From assembly GCA_027575765.1 (NCBI GenBank), contig JANBPT010000026.1, positions 44,948 to 108,947 of the forward strand: a stretch of DNA of 64,000 bases, given 5' to 3'. Of the stretch, positions 1-12,371 are shown piece by piece. The stretch comes from Tieghemiomyces parasiticus (taxonomy: Eukaryota; Kickxellomycota; Dimargaritomycetes; Dimargaritales; Dimargaritaceae). The notes beneath the pieces are model-generated. The model was not told the origin of the DNA. It saw only the letters and a list, made by a program, of their open reading frames with translations, and did no database searches. Position 1 is the stretch's first letter. Each line of letters opens with the position of its first letter. Made by a program: the position numbers and the translations under genes.

Positions 1-1
1 T

Positions 2-1606
2 GCCGAGGCGAATCCCAAGGCGAAGCCCGCGGACCTTTCCAAACTCCAAGAGGCCGATGTCCTCGAAGGCCTCGCCTACCTGCGCGATCTGGTCGATGAC
101 GTTCCGGCTGCAACACCAGTGGGATCACCAAAATCGGCCTCCGGTCCGCCCACCGGGCTGCGTTCCCGGACCCGATCCCCCTCGCGCACCCATCACCCCC
201 GGTCACGCTCCCGCTCGCCCGCACCGGTCCACTCCGAACGGTCGCATGAGAGACCCCAGCGGCCAACCCGGTCGTGGAAGGACAAGCACGAGATCGATCT
301 GCACGCCAAGTTCAAAGAGCGGGAACACCGGTATCTGCGCCGCGAGCGCCAGCGGTTCGACCGATTGGAGAGCGACCTGGCGGCGCTGGCTCGGTTGGAG
401 GAAGGCTGGCAGCCCCGGCGCGATAGCGAAGCCCGTCGGTTGGCCGAGTGGGACGACGAGGTAGAGCGTAAGGCCGCTAAGGACCCATACTACCACAGCC
501 GGTAAGTGTCTGGTCCACCACCATTCGGGGGGGGACGGCTGGCGTGTTTTGTGCCATAGGGGGGGGGAAAGTAGAGCCTATCTTCCTGAGCCCCAACAAT
601 CCACGAAAACATCGGCTTGAAGGCGGTTATACCTGGTCCTCATGACTAACACCTTCCGATGCGTCTCCTTCATTTCCGAAATTCATTTACCTGCACCACC
701 TAGCACCCGGTGGCTGCGCAACCGTCGATTGAAACGCAAACAGGAATTGGAGGAGGATGAGCGGGACCGCTTACTAGAGCTCAAGGAGCAAAAAGAAGAG
801 GAGGAGCGAGAAAAGGCGAAACAGCACCTGAAGACCGAGAAGGAGACACCCGATCAAGAAGCTACTGAGAACCCCATTGCCGGAGAAGGGAAATCATCGG
901 TGGTCGTGATGGCACCGAAGGTTGAACTCTCTGCGTCGGACCACGCTCTCCTGGCCAGCCTGCTAGAGGAACAGCGCACGCCGGCTAACATAGCCCTACT
1001 TCGCGAGCTCCCCAATGCTTATGAGGCCCTCATCGCCCTGACGCCTGACTGGGATCGCCTCTCTACGGTAAGTACTGAGCTTGGTTGTAAATAGATGGCG
1101 CCGGGTGGCAGACCGCCATGCAGGGAGGGTTGAAAAAAAAGGGTAACGCAGGACACACCCGAGTTACTTACCCGGTTAATTACCATTTACTTCTACCGCC
1201 ATAGACTTTACTGGACGGCCGTATCACTTCCTTCACTCGAGAGCTATTCACTTACTACCTGGGCGAGGGCGACTCTGAGGCCGTGGACGAGCTTCTACTC
1301 TTCGTCATCGATCACCTCCGCGCCCGCAAGCCCGTCGAGGGCCTCGTCGAGGAGCTTGAAATTGTAAGTGGTCAAAGCAGCATGTGCGTGCATGTGTGTG
1401 GGGGGGGGGAACGAAGTGGACTTATCGTAGCCAATCCCATCGGCTTGGGCGTACTGCGCCGACTGGAGGTTACTAACGCCCCTATCCAATTACCCCTGAT
1501 TCTACCGATCCCCTGTCTCCCCCTCTAGGCCCTGGACGAAGACACCACCAATTTTGTCGCCCAGTTGTGGCGCAAAGTCCTGTTGGAGACCCGACTCACC
1601 CTCTGA
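2..1606 (+). CDS. RBM25/Snu71-like splicing factor, 3' part (PWI domain)
   Basis: C-terminal part of a U1 snRNP-associated splicing regulator of the RBM25 type; the 5' end, where an RRM would be, lies outside the window. Proposed exons are 2-501, 704-1067, 1205-1363 and 1529-1606. Each intron has a GTAAG donor and a TAG acceptor, and the phases (2, 0, 0) keep one frame. The visible protein has an Arg/Ser-Pro tract, then a charged Arg/Glu-rich helix (repeated RER, KEQKEEEE), then a C-terminal globular segment from about SDHALLASLL to the stop. That last segment matches the PWI fold: hydrophobic heptads, the block VDELLLFVIDHL, and the closing pattern ALDEDTTNFVAQLWRKVL, which parallels the end of RBM25. 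PWI domains bind nucleic acid and spliceosomal partners. Identity as RBM25 rather than another RE-rich PWI protein is inferred from domain order. Confidence 0.8.
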
Positions 1607-3393
1607 CTACCCACAGGACCTTTTCCCCTCCCAAGGTATTAGTGACTGGTCAATCTAACTAACTCACCTCTCCTTCTCCCTCTCACCAATGGGGGGGGGG
1701 AGGGGGCCTATCGTCATGGTAGCCATGGATGACTTTGCCTACGTGGCTCTTCCAACCATCCCGATTTCGACCTCCTTACCTACCTCCGCGCTACCTATCT
1801 TCGACGAGAGGGCCACCTCTGGTACATCATCGGCTAGGAGTCTCCTCCTCCTCCAGTGCGCGCCCGCTTGCACGGTGAGTAATAGATGCAATTTATTGCA
1901 TTGTTATTGATTATAATCACCCAACTTTTCTGTGGAAGAACCAGGGTAGCTCCGGCCTAGTTAATGGTGGCTTTTAATTATGAAAAAATGTTCCTTGAAT
2001 CAAGGCCTGATAGGTTTCCGCCTTCTACCACATTTAAAACTCTGCATAATCACGTGCTTCTCCATCTTTTAGTCACTAAACGTCTTTGGGATATACGTTA
2101 TGAGTTCATTGTGGCAAAATTATATTACGGATTCCATGAGGACCCAACCTTCAGCTTCTGTAGACAGACTTTACCTGTCGAGTGTTACATCCATCGCTGA
2201 AAAAAAACTACTACTATTCCTACCGATAAGGGCCATAGGCAGGCAGAAACCTCACAGGCTTGGGGGTAACTATGTCTCTACATCCAACAATGGTACCAAC
2301 CATAGTGTCCGCTCGGTTACCTGCACGGTTGCAACCAGACTTCATTTTTAATTGTCATAGTGAATAGAGTCTCCAAGTACGGGTGTAGCAGTTTATTGAC
2401 GTACGTTACACATTTGGGCTGCTCAATGACATTGGGCGGAGATGCGGAGGCAAAGCGGCGGAGAATAGAAAATCAGGTGAATAAGTGCGATGGGGTGAAG
2501 TAGAGCAGCAAATTCTAATCCACTGCGCCAGCTGCTACATTGGTTAACCGCCCAATCGCATTGGTGTACAAAACGAAGGAGTCCGGACGGCTTCGCCGTT
2601 AGCCTATGCGGTAACGTCGCTCGGATACGCCGACTTCATTATAGGAAATCAATCTACCACGATTGTGGCACACAGCTACCTATGGTAGTAGCTTCTCTTA
2701 GTGACGTACCTAGTGAGGATGGACCTCATCAAGGCCGTCCCCCCCAGATAGGCCAGGGCAGCAAGTGGTCACCCAGGGAAATGCTTGTAATTGATTAATG
2801 TGTAATTACCCGGCCATTCGTCTACCCCTTCCCCGCGTTGTTTTGGACTTTCTATAAAATGTCGCCTTCGGACTGTTTATGAGGGAGTAATGCGCAAAGA
2901 CAAAGACCCTTAAAGAATAGCAGGAGTACCCGGTTTGGATAAAGAAGGTGATGGAATGGCGGGGCCACCGTGGGGATAGGAAGAAAGACCTTCCGTTAAT
3001 CAGTTATTATAAGGCGCAGCCACCAAGGTTGGGTGGTAGTGCCTGGGACGGCAAAGGCAGCCAGCTGGCCTCACTTAGTATATGGACCAGGGGGGTGGAG
3101 TTTCAGGCTACGACAGGGTAACTAAATCTTTCTCTATTCTTGATCCAAAGGCCACTGGCCGTTCTCAACTTCCTGATTGGTGCCTGGCCCCGCTCGTACT
3201 GTTATCCCCGACCTCTCCTGGGTCCAGCCGAGTAACCGCGATGAATGGTGCTGGCTGTCATTCGAGCGTAAAAGACCTACTGGTCGCTATTCAGTCAACG
3301 CCAGTCATCATCCAACCTACAATCCACACCCCCAGTTTATAATTAAACGCTTAGTTTTTTGCTTTGGTAAGTTTACGCTTATCACTGTGACTT
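1607..3393. other. Intergenic, no gene recognised
   Basis: About 1.8 kb of lower-GC sequence with only short overlapping ORFs. A ten-G run lies near 1690. A short frame ending at 1837 reads like protein but has neither a start nor an acceptor. I see no RNA gene. Confidence 0.6.
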
Positions 3394-4511
3394 TATCACC
3401 TATGAAAATGGGGCATCAATTGCAGGCCTTAATAACTCACTTGCAAAATGCAAGGTGAGGGTGTGAGCTATGCTAGGATGGTAACTTAGAGGAGGCAGGC
3501 CGCGGAGTGAAGTGCGGACAGGGCCATACGTAATACTTACCAAAGGCTCTCTTGGGTTAAACACCACTGTTATTTATTTTGTTGTCGTTTGCACTCAAGG
3601 CGTGGTAGTGGAGAACAACTAGAGGCTGAGACTGCGCTACGATAAAAGAGGCTTATAATGTAGCCTGGAGTCCTAGCAAGGAGGTCAGTTGACAGGCATT
3701 ACATAGGCCAGTGACAAGGGTTATCAGACGCTCCCTTGCCGAGGCAAGCCATCACAGGAGGCGTGTGAAGAGAGCATGAACTAAACTCAGGAGAACCTGA
3801 TGAGAGAGAGAAGGGCAACAAGTCGGTGCTATTAGAGTATAACCAGATGGCGGGTGGATGGGTCAATTCATAGCAAAGCCCAGTAGACTTGACTAGCAAT
3901 GCAAGCGGTGTCGTCTAGCCCACTGAACTGAAGGCCAGAGTAGGGCTCTTTCTGATAGCTAATCATAAAAGCGGTTACGCCTTATACCGGATCACACATG
4001 CCCTTTCCTCCCATATCAACCGCCACCCACTCAGGCTGGTTGACAGTCCCGTTCCAATAACAGAGGACTTGGGTTGCCCTCCCCCCTACAATCATATATT
4101 GCTGCTGGAGTCCCCAGCCTATCTCTTTCTATCTCTCTCTCTACTTTAACCTTTGCATGACGTTTCCCATTGCATTGGTAATTCGTCGCAACCCTGATCC
4201 TCCTCTGTTGCGACCCTCTGAGCCACCTCGAGGCCGGTTCTTTCTTATCCACCTCCTCCCTACTCACACCCTACCCAGCGCAGTGCCCCTGAATGGGGTT
4301 GGGCACCTACTGGACAAGTAGACAGGTGTTGAGGGTTTATTGGTAAAGAGTAGAAGGGCCACCCGTAAGTGGCAAGTGCTACGCAGGGTCAAGCAAATAC
4401 AAGGAAGTAGGTGGCGAAAAGGCGAGGGGATCATGGGGGAGGAGGGCAGAGGCCTGAGTTGTTAAAGGATGCTAAGGGGTGAAGTTAGAGGTCGAGTGTC
4501 TATATCTCTGG
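3394..4511. repeat. Dispersed ~1.1 kb non-coding repeat, copy 1
   Basis: Direct repeat of 9251-10350. Similarity starts near CCTATGAAAAT and ends near GTCGAGTGTCTATATCTC. The core 3516-4073 aligns without gaps to 9373-9930 at an offset of 5857 bp, and I read a single mismatch (position 4016, T versus C). Both flanks differ by many substitutions and small indels. A near-terminal hairpin, GTGCCC to GGGCAC, around 4284-4307 is kept in both copies. No long ORF, no terminal inverted repeats and no target-site duplication were found. The only conserved ORF (66 codons, minus strand, 3699-3899) has no recognisable motif. Confidence 0.9.
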
Positions 4512-5551
4512 TAGTTTCCAGGAAGGTTCAGAAACCATCGGTGGATGGTGGCTTGAAGAGGTTGCAGGTTACTGCAGTGGTTATGCAGCCCTATTCATGG
4601 GCATCACAGCCGGCGGAAGGTATTGTACAACGGTATCTGTCTGCGCCCCTAACCCGTGCAAGGCAATGGCAGGGATGGCTCTTGGACGGCCCACTAGTCA
4701 GTATTCATTTTGTTAAGTATCATTGCAAACTGGCACTATCTCACCAAAAGTCTACCTCTGACCAATGGTGACCCGTGTCTTGATCAACTCCCGTACCGTT
4801 TGCCACACCTGCTTATCCAACTAATACCAGCAGCCTTTCCCCATGCCGGTCGGCTTTTTAGTCCAGCGCCCACCTCCAGCCATTGTCCCTCCTCTACACT
4901 TGTGCAGATGCCAAATTGACCAAAACATCCTCCATTCCAGGTCCCTTTGGCATTTATAGATATATATAGTAAGGGTCCCGCCGCCAGTCTTAATAAATTC
5001 ACCCCGCTACTACCAACAACACACATGTGTAGCCAGCCCACCACCGACCCCCTCGTCCACCGACTCTATAGAGTGGAGGTTGGCATAAAATAATAATATA
5101 ACCCATGTTGGCGTGTCGAATAATCGCCCTTATGACCACGAGACGTCCACGCCTATGGATCATATACCTTAAAATTACACTTGTTGTGCTCAGCCCTCCA
5201 CTCTTCGGATCATCCACTGTTCGCTTCTGGATTGACGATTGTTCTACCTCCAGGTCTCTCCCTTTACCTGACTTCCATCTCATACCCATCCGGCGTACAC
5301 ATGCGTCATGTCCCTCCTATGATCAAGCCCTGGCCATACGCAGGCCCGAATCACGGGGAAGAAAAGCCGAGGAGAGATTCACCCCGAGGCAAAGTATTCA
5401 TCCAGCCCGCACGTCCCTGGTTGCACTAGCTATCCTTAATAAAACCTTGACACCCGGGTAGCACGCCAGTCCCACTTGAATTTATATATATGTATAATAA
5501 TGGCACTTCATGCCCAGTTCAGCTGCATCAACTAGGCGGAAGGATGAAGGG
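4512..5551. other. Intergenic, no gene recognised
   Basis: Short ORFs only. A ~45 bp stretch at about 4752-4797 (around TGACCAATGGTG to CTCCCGTACC) resembles 17757-17806. TA-rich runs occur near 4960 and 5485. Confidence 0.55.
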
Positions 5552-7436
5552 TTAATCACTTGTTTCCTCGACCTGGTTCACCTTCGCATTCTCATAATGG
5601 ACGGTCTGGACAAGGAGGGACTGGTTAGCGCCCAAACGGATGGGTGAGGCGGTATAGAATTCGCTGTTGCACTCGCGAGTACGCCCACCTGCGTTTAACC
5701 TGTCGGCTTCCGCGATTAACCTGGCGGCTTCTGCGGCCTTCCCCCAGTGAAGCTGGTTCGCGCACGACCCGATTATTTCAAAATTCCAAAAGGACTGATC
5801 GCTTAATGACCTAATATCGGGGATATCCAACTCCGTACCAATGGCCCAGATATGCGCCCTGGTTGACCACGGCAGATAGTTCTCAGTCAAGACTTTGTAG
5901 AGCTCCGACTTTCGGTCGATGGCCGTACGATCATGAAAGAGGCGCAAAGTGACGAGGGCCAAGGTCAGGTCTCTTGCCCAAAACGTTGAACGGTTCCTGC
6001 GATCATCAGGTCCCACGAGTCTATAGTAGCCCTCAAACCGGTGCAAGATACCGGTCGTATACTCCTGCGCAACCTCCCGTCCGACCGACTCGGACAGTAA
6101 ACGTCGCAAAAGTACTCCGAGCTGGTGATCGTTATATCCTTTGGAGAGTTCGTAGATGTGCGAGTAGGGCGAATCGAGTAGGCTGCCAAGTCCAACGTTT
6201 TGGGTAAAAGGGGGCGCCTGTGAGCTTGACGATTGACCCGTACTAGGACTGGACAGAGACAGGATGGTGGAAGTCGGGCGCAATCCGCTCAGGCCGAATA
6301 ATTGTGATAAATTGGGGGGGTGCATGTAATAGTCCCAAGTCACAGGATAAGATTCACGCCAGTCTATTATACCCTCCGCTCTCATCCTAGGATGATATCG
6401 ATCATGGCCGTGGGCCAAAGAACCCGCTTGATTGTCGGACACTTGAGGCGGACCGAAGTCGATCAGGCGATATTCGTTGAGGAGCCAGGCTTTAACGAAC
6501 GGTCGGAAGAGTGCTGCTGCAGATTGTGAGAAGCCTACATACTTCGGCATCTTATCGCAATTTTCAAGGAAATCAATCCTGGCCTTACGCTTTTCGTACT
6601 CGGCAATGCTCTGATCACGCTCCTTGGTCCTGCCGTCGAGTTTTTTTTGCGCACGCTCGTATTTTCGTTGTACCTCTTCTTTCGATGGGCCTTGCTTTAG
6701 TTCTTGCGCATCCCCATTAGACTCGTTGCTCTGCGTGGCCGTGTGTCTCTCAAGCATTTCAGCGAATTTAGCAACCTTCGCACGCGCCTTGTCCCAGTCC
6801 CTAGTGTATCCCCGGACCTGTGCCTTATCGAATCTAAGAAAATCTTTTGATATCTTAATCTCAACCTCGTAATTAACACAGTGACGCTCCATTGCATCCA
6901 ATCTTTCCAGCAACGAAGGAAGGGAAGCTATGAGCTGTCGGGTGGGATGGAAAGCCAAGGGGAAAGTGGTTGTCGGCCGGGTTAGTATTCACCCCGACTA
7001 GAACTATCGACTGTCCTGCAGTTGACGTTCCCAGCGTTTTAGGTAGATTGGAATTCAAGCACTGAACGGCCGGTTACGACTGCCAACCACCGTCCTGGTG
7101 CAATGTTTGAAGCCTGGAAAGTGAACGTGTTAAGTATGACATCGTTTGCTGAGAGCTACTTGGCCCGCCCTCATGTTCACTTACCTTGGCATAATCATAG
7201 CGGCTAGTTTTGTCAAGCGCATAATTATGCTTACTAGTGAGTCTGAATTCATCGCGATGGCTAGGTGGGATATTGCTTAAAATTTCGCGCACAGCATCAT
7301 CACCCAGCTTAAGCAGCATGTCTTTACTTTGGGGCTCCCCACGCCTAACTAAGACGCTGGTATCCGCCGGACTCGGCTGGGCCATGGCGGTGGCCAGGAG
7401 CGACAGGGAGAGGGCCGTGTAGACGGAGATACGCAT
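5552..7436 (-). CDS. Secreted protein with F-box-like segment and coiled coil, function unknown
   Basis: Best model has exons 7185-7436, 7078-7113 and 5552-6934, giving about 556 aa. The ATG at 7436 opens a clear signal peptide (hydrophobic core YTALSLSLLATAMA, cleavage probably after residue 19 or 20). Residues ~41-74 resemble an F-box: an LGDDAVREIL helix, then a NIPPSHRDEFRL turn, then LTSKHNYAL. A Lys/Glu-rich coiled coil follows at about residues 105-200, then a ~350-residue domain I do not recognise. The first donor is a good GTAAGT. The second intron has a perfect TACTAAC branch site and a CAG acceptor, but its donor (GTAACC at 7077) is weak, so the middle exon is tentative. Secretion of an F-box-like protein is unusual because F-box proteins act in the cytosol and nucleus; an exported effector is one possibility. 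The gene lies between the two repeat copies. Confidence 0.65.
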
Positions 7437-7573
7437 GGCGGAAACCGGCGGCTGAGAGGGGAGGACGAGGTAGCGGGTTGAAGTACGAGCGATGGAGTTC
7501 CTGGCAGTCAGGCAAAGGGGTAAAGGTGGGTGAGTTGGGTGAAGGGACAAGGAGGGTGAGCGGTCCCTTGTCT

Positions 7574-7580
7574 CTTATAT
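7574..7580 (-). promoter_or_regulatory. TATA box candidate for the secreted F-box-like gene
   Basis: ATATAAG on the minus strand, 138 bp upstream of the ATG at 7436. Its distance is compatible with a leader of about 100 nt. Assigned by position only. Confidence 0.4.
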
Positions 7581-9250
7581 GGGCAGCTCGTGCCATAATA
7601 AAAAAAACAAGGCTGCAGAGGAGGGAAACAGTGCCATAGCTCTCCGCCTGGCCCTTAGTCGGGCGGTGGCGAAGGGGTCATTGATGCGGTGGGGAGGGGG
7701 CGGAAGTCTTTGCAAGCACAGGAAGTTGCAGCCAAGAGGGCGAAGCCACCGGTCCCTGGCGAAGGCGTAGTTAGACCTCGGACGGACCCGTCGGTCTGTG
7801 CTACCAGTGTAACCACTCCCTCTCTCCATGAGGCCCACCGAGATACCCATAGTATCACACCGCCGGGTATCTTGTTTTCAATATACCGGTGGCAGTGGAA
7901 GGCCAGTTTCGACGAATAGGAGCCTGTAGTCTCCGATCAAACTGCCCATCTTTATCGAAAGACCCTGTAGTGCGGGTCCCTCCCTCTTTCCCAGGTCGAC
8001 CTGGGCCCTGTGTCCCCTTTGTTCCTTTATCCCTCCACCGCGGCTCTTTTCTTTGCCTTCTCCCGCCCCCCTTTGCCTCCGTCGTCACGTCCAAAGGCCC
8101 TTCCTAACATCTATGGCCTCGGAAGGACCCAGTCTTTCTGGGATTCCGCCTCCGAGTCGTCAGCTGCACTCCCTACCTTGTACCGTTTCGTATTTCGGAA
8201 CCCTCCATTTCCCTTTCATCTCTCTCTCTCTATATATATATAGATATTGCTATTTTTCCTTGCTGGACTTCAGCCGAGCTATAGTATATTAGTATATAGA
8301 AAGCGATTAGTTAGGTTACACCCAAGTACCGACCCCGCCAGACCCGGGTAGCATTGGCCGCCGTCTACCACTCCTACACTCACCAAGCGGCGAGGGGGGA
8401 CAGCACCAACTCCAAGTTCCACAGCGGCCTGCCATTCCGATAGTTGCCGCCTTTCCCTTTGGATGGTAGCAAGGAGTGGGAGGTGGCATGTTCGTTTATT
8501 GGTTAATCCGCTGCTCTGTCGGACCCGTCTGTATAACTACAGCAGTGGGAGAGGGGGAAGGATTGAAAAAAAAAACTCTTCAAGTGTGTGGCGTTGGCTA
8601 GTGAAACCATTCAGCACACTGTGGACGGTCGGTGGGTTTTATGGTGGCCGTAAAGGAGAATACCGATACTCTCGCTAGTATACGCCCGTCTAGAGTGATG
8701 GCCACTGGCGTGGGTTACTTGGTGGCCTTCTTTCTAGTCCTATGGTAATGTGGACGTTGGTGTACCTCAAGGACGTTGCTCTAAGAGCCCCCATTGGCAG
8801 ACCGTATCAACGGTGCCTCCTTAATACCAACCCTCCTCTTGGGTGTCATCCTTGACGACAGGGCTAAAAAGGGTAAAACCAGAGAGCCAAAGCCACAAAT
8901 CCCGGTGACTATGATGCTGCTTAGGTAGGGGCTTACGTCGGAAACATTCATCACGAAAACAAGCTAGAGAGAGCCGACGGTAGCTGGTGCGACGGTGGGA
9001 ATCCTAGTAGTCCTCCGAGCAGTGCATTTACAGCACCGTACACGATACCTAGTAGTAGGGGAAGAGAGACAAATCCAGACCCAGTGTCTGTCAAGTGATC
9101 CAGTGTAGTCGGATGGGTGGCCATGTAAATAGTGGTTTCCTAAAGCGTCATGGTTACCATGAAAAGAAGCCGACTTACTGCAAACAATAGCAAGGCGTGG
9201 TGTAGTACGGCCGTTAACAGCTACTAATTGAACACAGACGTAGTTGATCT
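7581..9250. other. Intergenic, no gene recognised
   Basis: Overlapping ORFs under 100 codons, a CT/TA simple repeat near 8220-8250 and several G or A runs. No domain, RNA gene or splice-linked frame was recognised. Confidence 0.55.
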
Positions 9251-10350
9251 GATAGCCTATGGAAATACGGCAACAATTGCAGGCTTATATATATCCCATC
9301 CGCAAAATGCAGGGTGGGAGAGTGAGCTATGCTAGGATGGTAACAGAGGAGGCAGACCGCGGAGTGAAGCGTGGACAGGGCCATACGTAATACTTACCAA
9401 AGGCTCTCTTGGGTTAAACACCACTGTTATTTATTTTGTTGTCGTTTGCACTCAAGGCGTGGTAGTGGAGAACAACTAGAGGCTGAGACTGCGCTACGAT
9501 AAAAGAGGCTTATAATGTAGCCTGGAGTCCTAGCAAGGAGGTCAGTTGACAGGCATTACATAGGCCAGTGACAAGGGTTATCAGACGCTCCCTTGCCGAG
9601 GCAAGCCATCACAGGAGGCGTGTGAAGAGAGCATGAACTAAACTCAGGAGAACCTGATGAGAGAGAGAAGGGCAACAAGTCGGTGCTATTAGAGTATAAC
9701 CAGATGGCGGGTGGATGGGTCAATTCATAGCAAAGCCCAGTAGACTTGACTAGCAATGCAAGCGGTGTCGTCTAGCCCACTGAACTGAAGGCCAGAGTAG
9801 GGCTCTTTCTGATAGCTAATCATAAAAGCGGTTACGCCTTATACCGGATCACACATGCCCTTTCCTCCCATACCAACCGCCACCCACTCAGGCTGGTTGA
9901 CAGTCCCGTTCCAATAACAGAGGACTTGGGCTGCCCTCCCCCCTCTAATCATATATTGCTGCAGGAGTCCCTGGCCTATCTCTCTGTCTCTGCTATAACC
10001 TTTGCATGATGCTTTCCATTGAATTGGTAATTCGCAATAACCCTGATCCTCCTCTATTGTGACCCTCTGAGCCACCTCTAGGCTGGCTCTCTTTTATCCA
10101 CTTCCTCCCTACTCACACCCTACCCAGCGCAGTGCCCCTGAATGGGGTTGGGCACCTACTGGACAAGTGGACAGGTGGGGAGGATTTATTGGTAAAGAGT
10201 AGAAGGGCCACCCGTAAGTGGCAAGTGCTACGCAGGGTCAAGCAAATACAAGGAAGTAGATGGCGAAAAGGAGAGGGAATCATGGGGCGAGGCCTGAGTT
10301 GCTATAGGATGCTAAGGGGTGACGTTTGAGGTCGAGTGTCTATATCTCCA
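9251..10350. repeat. Dispersed ~1.1 kb non-coding repeat, copy 2
   Basis: Second copy of the element at 3394-4511, same orientation. Its 9373-9930 core is almost identical to copy 1; flanks are diverged with indels, for example the TATATATA insertion near 9285 and a contracted CT tract near 9980. The minus-strand ORF 9556-9756 encodes the same 66 residues as in copy 1, but this follows from DNA identity and does not show coding constraint. The distance to copy 1 and the lack of pol-like genes between them argue against a pair of LTRs. Confidence 0.9.
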
Positions 10351-10978
10351 GCGGTTGCATGGACGCTCATGCAGCCTATGAGGCCGGTGGCTTGGAAGCT
10401 CCTGCGGTATAAAATGCCCACTGTGTAGATGCTACATGAAAATGAGGTGGTTGGCCGTAGTTGTAAGGTGGTAGGTTATACCGGCCACACGACTGGCGTT
10501 GGGAGTGGAAGATCGGGCGGCATAGTAAGCAGCGACAACATATTATCTAGTAGAGACTGCATCTATTAGATTGATGATGGTGACTATTTAGTGCGATGTG
10601 GATTCGAGAACTTGTAAGAGTGTATAACTAACGATGAAACATAGCGGATAAAAGTATGTGGCGGGAGGAAAACGGGCGGAGAGGGAGGAAGAAAAAGTTG
10701 GTAATATCAACTCGCTAAGCACAAGAATAGGCAAACGACGCGACCTGAACGAGGGGCTGGTAGGTGTGTGTGTGGGGAGGGGGCGGAGGGACTGTTTGAC
10801 CACGCTTCCCTATAACAGCGCCAACCGAAATGGGAATGGGATCAGCAGAATCCCAAAGTTGATTGCGAGGAGCGAGACCAACCCGGGAAGCATACGACGA
10901 AGAGAGGGTGATGAGGGTGTCGAGTGGTGCACGCGGTCCAGGGGGGGGTCTTTCGCAGGGTGTCTCAGGGTCCCATCC
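10351..10978. other. Intergenic, downstream of the MAP kinase gene
   Basis: 628 bp; a 200-codon plus-strand frame starting at 10658 overlaps the kinase antisense and shows no domain. Nothing else seen. Confidence 0.5.

Positions 10979-12371
<1,393 letters not shown>

Noticed and set aside
1745..1837. Protein-like frame (LLTYLRATYLRREGH) downstream of the RBM25-like gene
   Set aside because: A TGA lies directly upstream and no splice acceptor or start codon falls between.
3530..3600. U1 snRNA-like 5' end (ATACTTACC) followed by TTTGCACTC in the repeat core
   Set aside because: ATACTTACC is also just a splice donor on the other strand. The stem-loop I motif, an Sm site in the right place and convincing helices are missing.
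3795..3830. Hammerhead ribozyme-like CTGATGAG in the repeat
   Set aside because: No stem II pairing and no GAAAC core follow at the right distance.
3394..10350. The two repeat copies as LTRs of one retrotransposon
   Set aside because: No reverse transcriptase, integrase or gag reading frame lies between them, no TG...CA ends or primer-binding site were seen, and the flanks are too diverged relative to the core.
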